Source: Corallococcus caeni
GTDB lineage: Bacteria > Myxococcota > Myxococcia > Myxococcales > Myxococcaceae
Direction: 5' to 3'
NCBI RefSeq assembly: GCF_036245865.1
Contig: NZ_BTTW01000006.1
Span: forward strand, 372,001-436,000
DNA: 64,000 nucleotides
This document shows, in pieces, positions 62,301-64,000 of this stretch (position 1 is the first letter of the stretch; each line of letters starts with the position of its first letter). Below the pieces are notes generated by a model that saw only the letters and a list, made by a program, of their open reading frames with translations, did no database searches and was not told the DNA's origin. A program made the translations under genes and the position numbers.

Positions 62301-64000
62301 TAGCGCGTCAGCGGCTCACGCGCCTGGTGCTTTACGTCCTCGCGGCTGGAGGACACGAAGGTGTGGAGCATGAGCACGACGTGGCCCCGGCCGGGGTGGC
62401 CCGCCTTGCGACGCGCCTCTCGGTAGATGGCGACCTTTCGCTCCAGCTCCACGAAGTCCTGGCCCAGGCCCAGCACGTTGGTGAGCAGGCCCGCGCCCAG
62501 CTCGCCCGCCATCCGGAACGTCTCCGGGTTGAACGCGGCGGTGATCCACAGCGGCAGCTCCGCCTGCACGGGGCGGGGCCGGATGGCGATGTCCACTTCC
62601 ACGCCCGCGCCGTTGGTGCGGCGCACGGTGCCGCCCTTCCACAGCGTGCGCACCTCCTCCACGCCGCGCCGCACGGCTTCCGGACGCTGGTGGAAGTTGT
62701 GGGGGGCGAAGACGAAGTCGTTCGCGTTCCAGCCGGTGGCGAAGGACACGCCCGCGCGACCGTTGGAGAGGTTGTCGATGACGGACCACTCCTCCGCGAC
62801 CCGCAGCGGATCATGGAGCGGCAGGACGACGCTGCCCGCGCGCAGCGACACCCGGTCGGTGACCATGGCGAGCGCGGCGCTGGTCGCGGTGGGGTTGGGG
62901 TAGGGGCCGCCGAAGTCGTGGAAGTGGCGCTCGGGCGTCCAGATGGCGCTGAAGCCGTGGGTGTCCGCGAACTTCGCGCCGTCGATGAGCAGCTGGTACT
63001 TCTTCCGCCCGGACGCCTCCGCGTCGTTGGCGAAGTAGAAGAGGCTGAAGTCCAGCGACCGCTTCGACGCGGCGCCCTCCCGCCGCACGGGGGACTGGGG
63101 CATGGACCGGGGCGGCAGCACCACCGGGAGTCCCCGGGACAGGGCCCAGAGCAGCTCCAGGTCCGCCGGGTCGGTGAGCCCGTCCGACGTGCTCAGCCAC
63201 GACTCTCCAGGCCTTGCATCCACGCGCGCATCCAGCGCGGCCAGCCGGTGGACGAGGTTGCGGTGGCTCAACATCACGCGGGGGCGTGAGGCCTCCGTCC
63301 CCTCACGCGCGAGGCACGCAAGGCCCTCCACGTCCACGCGGGTTGGTCCCCCCGACGCGGGGACCCGAGCCGCGTCCTCGCCATCGAGTCGAACGACGGG
63401 CCCCGTCACCCCGGGAGGAAGCGGGAGTGCACCGGAGGTGACGAGCACGGGCGGTGCTCCGTCGTTCCCCAGCGACGACAGCTCCCCGAGCCCATCTCGC
63501 GACACCAACGCATACGCGCCTCCAGCCGCGAGCACGCCCCACAGCGCGACGGCGCGCTCGGGGGACGGCTCCACGCACACGGCGACCGGGACACCTGGCC
63601 CCACGCCGCGCGCCTTCAACTGTCCCGCGAGGGCCAGGGCCCTCTGTCGCAGACTCCGCCACGTCAGCACCGCGCCGTCCTGGTGCACGGCCACCGCGTC
63701 CGGCGTCTGCTCCGCGCGGGCCTCCAGCAGCGCGGGCACCGACGCGGCGTCGGCCGCGCGCGGCTCCGGGCTCCGGGCCCTCGCCGGCATCACGTCCAGT
63801 GACAGCCGCGACAGCGGCTTCTGGGGCGACGCGACGGCGTCGGAGAGCAGCGCCTCCAACTGCGACAACAGCCGCACGATGGTGTCCGCGTCGAACAGGT
63901 CGACGGCGTACTCCAGCGTCCCGGAGAAGCCCTGCGCGTCCTCCCGCATCAGCAGCGTGAGGTCCGCCAGCGACGTGCCGTACTGCGCGGGCAGGCCGGT
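44348..64000 (-). CDS. giant non-ribosomal peptide synthetase, C-terminal part with thioesterase
   Basis: More than 6,540 residues; the frame runs off the window end, so the N-terminus is missing. Order from the window edge: end of a C domain, a degenerate A domain with an inserted luciferase-like monooxygenase and no carrier, five complete C-A-PCP modules, then a type I thioesterase. All five full C domains keep HHxxSDG (for example MHHIVSDGW), and all five carriers keep GGHSL. No epimerization or methyltransferase domain was seen. Specificity positions read by eye against GrsA numbering: module 1 DIQFVAQVV, module 2 DVQFIAQAV (both nearest to proline-type codes), module 3 DAFWLGGTF (valine-type), module 4 DAAQFGAID (uncertain, glutamine-like), module 5 DLTKVGHVG (aspartate-type). 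The TE elbow is GWSMGG. The product is a peptide or lipopeptide of at least five residues ending in Asp. Confidence 0.95.
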   Translation of the reverse strand, partial: TGLPAQYGTSLADLTLLMREDAQGFSGTLEYAVDLFDADTIVRLLSQLEALLSDAVASPQKPLSRLSLDVMPARARSPEPRAADAASVPALLEARAEQTPDAVAVHQDGAVLTWRSLRQRALALAGQLKARGVGPGVPVAVCVEPSPERAVALWGVLAAGGAYALVSRDGLGELSSLGNDGAPPVLVTSGALPLPPGVTGPVVRLDGEDAARVPASGGPTRVDVEGLACLAREGTEASRPRVMLSHRNLVHRLAALDARVDARPGESWLSTSDGLTDPADLELLWALSRGLPVVLPPRSMPQSPVRREGAASKRSLDFSLFYFANDAEASGRKKYQLLIDGAKFADTHGFSAIWTPERHFHDFGGPYPNPTATSAALAMVTDRVSLRAGSVVLPLHDPLRVAEEWSVIDNLSNGRAGVSFATGWNANDFVFAPHNFHQRPEAVRRGVEEVRTLWKGGTVRRTNGAGVEVDIAIRPRPVQAELPLWITAAFNPETFRMAGELGAGLLTNVLGLGQDFVELERKVAIYREARRKAGHPGRGHVVLMLHTFVSSSREDVKHQAREPLTRYFRSSVELINGLVASQGPGFDVRSLTPQDMEALLQQGVSRYLDAGGLFGTPDSLRARIDQLRQSDVDEVACLIDFGIAPDITLEGLRHLDVLRQQSQEHTAPRPSPTTVEVDSAGMLANLLRTSPPPHLRASVAVARTLAELPDAAAVLGQVRTLVLDDSEGLPSDLARALQRATSARIVSPAPLLPEPHETTAPGTRFVLDVSGRRAPVGVVGELFLGGDAVPLGFWKAPELTQTRLRISPEGTGARVYGTGSRARYRADGEVELITPSRRAPVQPPGLSTRTVSQSDTSNLTTRSDASARTGAVPPPGSATGALPTGAPTRAQPRAVPPATPDVQVIQRVPRTGNLPLSFAQQRLWFLDQYEPGSALYNIPSAMRLEGTLDVSALGRAFAEVMNRHEALHTVFRVQDGDAIQVIAPSANATLEVEDLRDWPAAEREAEALLRAREEARTAFDLSRGPLLRTRLLRLADTEHLLLVTMHHIVSDGWSIGVLIREVVTLYEAFTAGRPATLPELPIQYADYAVWQRDWLQGAVLDKQLAYWRKQLEGAPPALELLTDHPRTADTSNPGATHRVVFPHALMQGLRALCRREKGTLFMGLLAGLQALLSRYTGQDDLAVGAPIAGRNQPQTEGLIGFFVNTLVLRTQLDGDPTFVELLRRVKAVTLGAYAHQDVPFEKLVEVLQPSRQGGQTPFFQVTLVLLNTPMPELTGPGLTFRPVDVDSGTSKFDFTLVFTETPRGLQTAFEYRSDLFEPATAKRMMEHLQVLLEDAVANPERRLSQLELLTAAERQRILVDWSTTPFDGPPEPLVHDSFEAQARRTPDAVAALFEGEALTYAQLDRRSNQLAWHLRERGVRPGDRLALCLERSLEMVVGVLAVLKAGAAFVPMDPAYPAERLAFMLEDAGANLVVTQGRLVSLLPATGARVVCVDTEQATFDRLPPHAPPRAVWPDSLAYIIYTSGSTGRPKGIAVAHRTLSWVVAWTRQRSPKVDAITLQFASLNFDISYQEMFTSWSVGSSVVIPTSETRQDMPALLAFMARHGVERLFLPFIALQSMADAVAHGAPVPERLVEVVTAGEQLQVTPALVALFERLPHSILENQYGPSEAHVVSAYRLRGPPRTWERLPPVGMPVPATRLYIVDPTGRPCPIGVPGEVMVGGGQVALGYHARPELTAEKFVPDHLSGEAGARLYRTGDRARWRADGAIEFFGRLDGQVKVRGFRIELGEVEAALRDAPGVRAAAAMVREDVPGDKRLVGYVVLQPDTAWEPEALRRNLASRLPEYMLPTALMRLDALPVMPTGKLVRRLLPAPDVDSLRGVAPLVTPRNALEQLLADIFAQVLGLAHVGITDSFFDLGGHSLLATQVTSRLRTQLGVEVRLREVFDAPTVESLARRIEGRVPEAERRPRPPAITARAGVTSAELSFAQQRLWFLDQYQPGSALYNMPAALSLEGTLDVAALTDAFTELVRRHQVLRTTFQVIDGTAAQVFAPAAPWALPVESLEHLPSGERDEAAGQLAKDEARQPFDLSRGPLLRTRLLRLAEHEHLLLVTMHHIISDGWSIAVLIHEMVALYEAKLAGRASPLPELPIQYADYSAWQREWLRGEVLDAQVDYWRKQLEDAPPALELPTDHPRTADSQNPGTWLEVELSSERVQALKTLCQREGATLFMGLLAGLQALLSRYSGQDDICVGAPVAGRTQAETEGLVGFFVNTLVMRTRLDGDPSFRELLGRVKDVTLGAFAHQDVPFEKLVEVLQPPRMPERTPFFQVALVMLNTPSAELTVPGIQLKLLELDSGTAKFDFTFTLSESPQGIRGALEYRTDLYDAATAERLVGHLQALLDGAVARPDARLSTLSLLSPAERRQVLVDWNTRPGITVDATVHGRVETQAARTPEAVAVMFEGQRLTYAQLERRANQVARRLLELGVRTGDRVGLCVERSLEMAVGVLAILKAGAAYVPLDPTYPAERLSLMREDAGIRAVLTQAHLDTQASGVAAVRLDTEAALLARLPESSPGVAVPMESPCYLIYTSGSTGKPKGVAMSHGALAHLLAWQCQRSVKPDATTLQFAALSFDVSFQEMLATWSAGGTLVVPTAAVRRDMPALLRLMADTGVERLFLPFVALQSLADAVEHGAPLPERLREVITAGEQLQVTPTLVSFFERLPDCVLENQYGPTETHAVSALRLQGAPSSWERLPSIGAPLPDTHLYVVDASGQPCPVGVQGELLIGGVQVTPGYHGRPELTAEKLVPDAFSSVPGARLYRTGDRARWRADGTLDFLGRVDHQAKVRGFRVEPGEVEAVLRGLPGVRDAAAVVREDVAGDKRLVGYVVLPPDATWEPDALRRQLASRLPEYLVPSALLRLEALPLTPSGKLARRQLPAPDADSLRGEAPFIAPRTPLEQTLADVFAQVLNVPRLSVTDHFFSLGGHSLLATQVTSRLRTALRLEVPLRELFEFPTVEGLAQRLQGRMSAGTRKGPASTIAPRAIEAPVSFAQQRLWFLDQLQPGLPVYNMPAALRVEGALNAEALQRAFTELVRRHQSLRTTFRARDGRPVQIIGPATVFPLAVDDLRGLSPEAREQEARKRAQDEARTPFDLARGPLLRAGLLRLAEKEHLLLVTMHHLVSDGWSMAVLIRELGALYEAFSAGRPSPLPDLPLQYADFATWQRDGLQGEPLEELLAYWRKHLEDAPLTSELPTDRPRSADTTQPGALLRVALPGKLTKDLAALCQREGATLFMGLLAGLQAVLARHTGQDDVSVGAPIAGRTQAETEGIIGFFINTLVMRTRLDGDPTFRELLGRVKDVTLGAYAHQELPFEKLVEALQPPRRPGLAPFFQVALTLQNTPTTALELPGVTFKPLDTASGTSRFDVSLTFSEGPSGLTGLLEYRTDLYDEATVTRMMEHLRLLLEAAVAQPARRLSTLSLLSDAERHRVLVEWNATGVPYPRDTAVHALFEAQAARTPDAVAVESQGRTLTYAQLDRRANQLARHLRGSGVKPGARVALFLERSVEQLIAVLGILKASAAYVPLDTEWPLERLTFLLEDTGAARVLTTEALSEQLPATAPAMLRMDTQAGLLDAEAGTALPPALGGDALAYVLYTSGTTGRPKGVCVPHRAIVRLVMGTTFARFGPDEVFLQLAPLAFDASTFELWGCLLHGGRLVLADPKAASMEELGRTLEAHHVTTLWLTSALLEQLAATQPEALARVRQVLAGGDVLNPERVREHVARTGLLVNGYGPTEGTTFTTCHVMTDVSQVGAPVSIGRPIANTRVYVLDALLRPVPVGVPGELYLSGDGVAWGYLQQPALTAERFLPDPFGEVPGARMYRSGDRVRWKADGTLHFLGRRDTQVKVRGFRVEPGEIEAVLLGHTQVREAAVLARDDMPGGRALVAYVVPRVMPTGGAAALDVAGLKTWLRERLPEYLVPSAIVVMAALPVTRNGKVDRRALPAPVASGAQEGFVQPRTDTEARLAALWNELLGTQGTGAHDDFFERGGHSLLATQLLSRIRATFGVEPRLQDLFEARTLEAQAARVDAALARTVRLQAPPLRPVPREGNLPLSFAQQRLWFLDQLQPGLPVYNMPVALRLHGALDLTALERAFTELVHRHESLRTTFASHEGTPVQVIAPRAAFPLPVEDLRGHSGPEQEALARRLAEEEARQPFDLAKGPLLRARVLRLAEQENVLLVTMHHIVSDGWSLAVLIRESVARYAATVSGQPLTLPPLPVQYADYAVWQREWLQGDVLQAQLDYWRHQLAGAPDALELPTDRPRTPGSRQPGASFHLSLPRKLAQDVTALCQKEGATLFMGLLAGFQAVLSRWASQDDVSVGAPIAGRTREETEGLIGFFVNTLVLRTRLDGNPTFRELLGRVKRVTLDAYDHQDVPFEKLVEVLQPKRQAEHTPFFQVALVMLNTPTAELSLPGLRIEPHAVDAGTAMFDLSVTLTEKPDALEGSVEYRTDLYDRSTVERLIGNLRVLLEDACRNPERRLSDLPLLTEEERRQVLGEWARSRADAPRDTSVHARFEAQAKATPDAVAVEHEGQAVTYRELDARADALARSLRAQGVPTGARVALFLERSHALPVAVLGALKAGTTYVPLDPSAPLERLAFQLEDAGATVLLTEARLRNRLPPFQGRIVEVASTPKPSSTEAAHAASVVSPAAVAGHEAATTRKSSSDASLEAAVQAHVAEVTEQSVVEVAHPSSGVNPAVVMGHALDALLPDVPADLPAYVLYTSGSTGQPKGVLVSHRSLVNHATWMGSTFALKAGDRQLQLAALGFDASAAELFSTLLSGATLVLAPADVPRDTALLADLLSRQRITVLQAVPSVLRFLAAEPALKQATTLRWLFCGGEALTPDLATRLRSVLPTVQLVNAYGPTESTIDATWSPVTDDASGATVPIGRPVANAEAYVLDAALHPVPIGVPGELHLGGVPLAHGYLGRPALTAERFIPHPFATEPGARLYRSGDRVRWLSDGRLQFLGRLDQQVKLRGLRVEPGEVEAALTLHPSIREAAVIVREAGSHGPTLVAYVAPHTARPVDAEALRTFLRRTLPEALVPSDFVLLEALPLTASGKVDRRALPALQAQRPITSRIAPRTETEVQLAALWNEVLKQDAVSATDDFFARGGHSLLVAQLASRIRTAFQVELPLQLLFEARTLEEQARHLDALMQGGASLQAPPLRRVPREARMPLSFAQQRLWFLDQLEPGTSTFNVPVALRVEGTLDVGALEHCFQEVVRRHESLRTVFQDGPEGPSQVILPALTLPLEQVDLSALPQDAREAEAHRLEVEEALRPFDLGKGPMLRARLLRLSETSHRVLMTMHHIASDGWSMDVLVREVSALYVAHRQGRASPLPPLAIQYADYAVWQRQWLQGDLLEKQLDYWRHQLTGAPAVLELPLDRPRPAVRAHRGGIVARTTEPAIMKGLERLAVDRKATLFMALMAAFQGLLHRYSGQTDVVVGTDVANRDTAETEGLIGFFINQLVVRLRMDGNPTFVELLEQARRVSLEAYEHQALPFEEVVRAVNPERSRAHAPLFQVKLILQNTPHTALELPGLTLSVDATNTAAAKLDLTVSMTPTPEGLVCAWMYDRDLFDEATVEHMADRFHAVLASIVSHEGALRLSDLPMLPAAERQRLLGTFNDTALPYAERCIHALIAEQAARTPEALAVVAPEGTLTYAALERRANQLAHLLQQYGVAPETRVGLFVERRAHALVGLLGILKAGGAYVPLDPGAASAPERMRQVLKGAGVQVIVTDEALADELPSQGELLVSLDADDGLLDAQPEEAPVTGVLPGHAAYVIYTSGSTGQPKGVVIEHRQLAGYVAGVSDRLALPEGMSFATVSTLAADLGHTAVFPTLCRGGAVHLVDRDTASDAGKLAAYGRTHEVQGLKIVPTHLEALLAGQDAADLLPRRRLVLGGDTVSWALVERVHALSPDCEVFNHYGPTETTVGVLAQRVERGVRTQGTRSVPLGRPLGNVRVYVLDAYGQPVPTGVPGELFIGGATVGRGYQGRPDLTAERFVPDSFGAEAGARLYRTGDRVRWLHDGRIEFLGRVDHQLKIRGYRVELGEIEAVLARHPAVSECVVVARDDAAQGRQLIAYAVGRSEQALDEAALRGHLGKLLPDYMVPSAFVVLGALPRTSNGKVDRKALPEPSRSGEDTGHVAPRTPTEQRLAALWQELLGVPRVGVHDSFFDLGGHSLLATQVVARAGALFDARLAVIDLFEAPTLEGLAARIDAGTSSDSPLVVLRKGGARTPFFCVHPVGGSVLGYLELSRRMDEDQPFYGLQVPRDGAGPTVEAMATRYLHAVRSVQPTGPYRLGGWSMGGRVAYEMARQLRLEGETVELLVVIDAMGEEPAPAQTLTPDEAVGQRVLEFADHLTRLADVHPRAAEVLGLVDPVELRQVLEQTPGVDLGLEEAACDELRELWHRFGGNQAASRAYVPGPYDGSLVLLRAAEGPEAPPDLGWGTLVHGGLTVHTVPGDHFTLIRPPHVDALAERLRALLTGRNG
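44360..45140 (-). other. NRPS thioesterase domain
   Basis: 'TPFFCVHPVGGSVLGYLEL' opens a type I TE; the nucleophile Ser in GWSMGG is encoded at 44906-44908, and 'GDHFTLI' near the C-terminus supplies the His. It releases the peptide by hydrolysis or cyclisation. Confidence 0.9.
45180..48300 (-). other. NRPS module 5 (C-A-PCP), Asp-type code
   Basis: C domain ~47000-48300 (MHHIASDGW), A domain ~45425-46930 with the divergent A4 block 'STLAADLGHTAVF' and A5 'NHYGPTETTVG', PCP ~45180-45390. Code DLTKVGHVG differs at one place from the Asp code DLTKVGHIG of surfactin/bacitracin-type modules. Confidence 0.8.
48370..51680 (-). other. NRPS module 4 (C-A-PCP) with an unusual Ala/Ser/Val-rich insert
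   Basis: C ~50375-51680, A ~48640-50300, PCP ~48370-48585. Between core motifs A2 and A3 the A domain has ~70 extra residues rich in Ala, Ser, Val and Glu (about 49690-49940). Code DAAQFGAID has no firm match; it shares seven of nine positions with the Gln-type code DAWQFGLID. Confidence 0.75.
51750..54870 (-). other. NRPS module 3 (C-A-PCP), Val-type code
   Basis: C ~53575-54870, A ~52005-53490 ('FDASTFELW', 'NGYGPTEGTTF'), PCP ~51750-51950. Code DAFWLGGTF is one change from the Val code DAFWIGGTF. Confidence 0.8.
54940..58055 (-). other. NRPS module 2 (C-A-PCP), proline-like code
   Basis: C ~56755-58055, A ~55190-56680 ('FDVSFQEMLATW', 'LPFVALQSLADAV', 'NQYGPTETHAV'), PCP ~54940-55150. 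Code DVQFIAQAV; Gln replaces the His usual at position 322 in Pro codes. Confidence 0.7.
58125..61262 (-). other. NRPS module 1 (C-A-PCP), proline-like code
   Basis: C ~59960-61262, A ~58375-59885 ('FDISYQEMFTSW', 'LPFIALQSMADAV', 'NQYGPSEAHVV'), PCP ~58125-58345. Code DIQFVAQVV. Its A domain is closely similar to that of module 2, indicating a module duplication. Confidence 0.7.
61500..63780 (-). other. degenerate NRPS adenylation domain split by a monooxygenase
   Basis: The N-terminal piece (~63065-63780) keeps A1/A2-like sequence ('EARAEQTPDAVAV', 'VLAAGGAYALVS'), but the A3 phosphate loop is lost (LAREGTEASRPRVM in place of YTSGSTGxPKG). The C-terminal piece (~61500-62020) keeps 'GVVGELFLGGDAVPLGFW' and 'YGTGSRARYRADGEVEL' only. 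Motifs A5, A8-A10 and a carrier domain are absent. It cannot activate an amino acid as it stands. Confidence 0.85.
62025..63060 (-). other. luciferase-like monooxygenase (LLM) domain embedded in the NRPS
   Basis: About 345 residues: 'SLDFSLFYFANDAE', 'FSAIWTPERHFHDFGGPYPNP', 'GVSFATGWNANDF', 'LPLWITAAFNPETFRMAGELGAGLLTNVLG' (quoted in parts). This is the natural-product LLM family (flavin-dependent, bacterial luciferase fold). In myxothiazol-type synthetases a monooxygenase within an A domain oxidises the bound residue. Conserved residues look intact, unlike the surrounding A domain. Confidence 0.9.

Noticed and set aside
1-64000. tRNA, rRNA and CRISPR arrays
   Set aside because: No cloverleaf with CCA-type acceptor, no rRNA-like conserved blocks and no regularly spaced short repeats were seen in reading either strand; a tRNAscan/CRISPR-finder run would settle it.

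Overview
The window is very GC-rich, densely packed DNA from a myxobacterium, most likely a Myxococcaceae member such as Corallococcus or Myxococcus. This is inferred from the gene content: Hanks-type Ser/Thr kinases with C-terminal repeat regions, many lipoproteins with short LxGC-type signals, a giant NRPS, and GC-biased third positions that create long antisense shadow ORFs. No rRNA, tRNA, CRISPR array, insertion sequence or phage gene was seen.

Layout. 1-1056 is the 3' end of a secreted nuclease-like protein with a lamin-tail domain. 1163-2803 is an S37-type secreted peptidase. 2882-9368 (minus) is a tightly overlapping cytochrome operon: a NapC/NirT-like tetraheme membrane cytochrome, a two-helix membrane protein, a c7-like triheme cytochrome, an outer-membrane beta-barrel carrying two fused heme-binding domains, a monoheme lipoprotein and a decaheme lipoprotein. 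Read together this looks like an electron conduit from the quinone pool to the cell surface. 9706-15868 holds housekeeping genes: M49 peptidase, AI-2E transporter, DoxX-like, ThrE-like and a pseudouridine synthase.

15865-24071 (minus) is a tandem array of four paralogous membrane Ser/Thr kinases, with a small secreted six-cysteine peptide between two of them. It is followed upstream by a GH128-like lipoprotein and a UlaG/NAPE-PLD-like hydrolase. 26276-27820 encodes a seven-repeat surface lipoprotein. 27971-33717 (plus) is a four-gene operon: TAXI solute-binding protein, nucleotidyltransferase, an MBL-fold protein that closely resembles the diiron beta-hydroxylase CmlA, and an ABC exporter.

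33742-43634 contains small regulatory and hypothetical genes: TerB-like, LuxR-type regulator, hydrolase, TIGR01777 oxidoreductase, endonuclease I, DUF1963, DUF4097/DUF2089 pair, DUF2071 and an acyltransferase 3. 43537-64000 (minus) is the 3' part of an NRPS locus: more than 6,500 residues of a synthetase with five complete C-A-PCP modules and a terminal thioesterase. They are preceded by a degenerate adenylation domain with an inserted luciferase-like monooxygenase and no carrier protein. The two clearest specificity codes read as Val (module 3) and Asp (last module). The synthetase start lies outside the window.

A recurrent feature is a TANNNT box 6-11 nt before the ATG of several genes that mostly lack a Shine-Dalgarno sequence, which suggests leaderless transcripts. 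The strongest candidates for something undescribed are the porin-heme fusion conduit, the kinase array with its embedded cysteine-rich peptide, the stand-alone CmlA-like operon, and the carrier-less LLM module in the NRPS.
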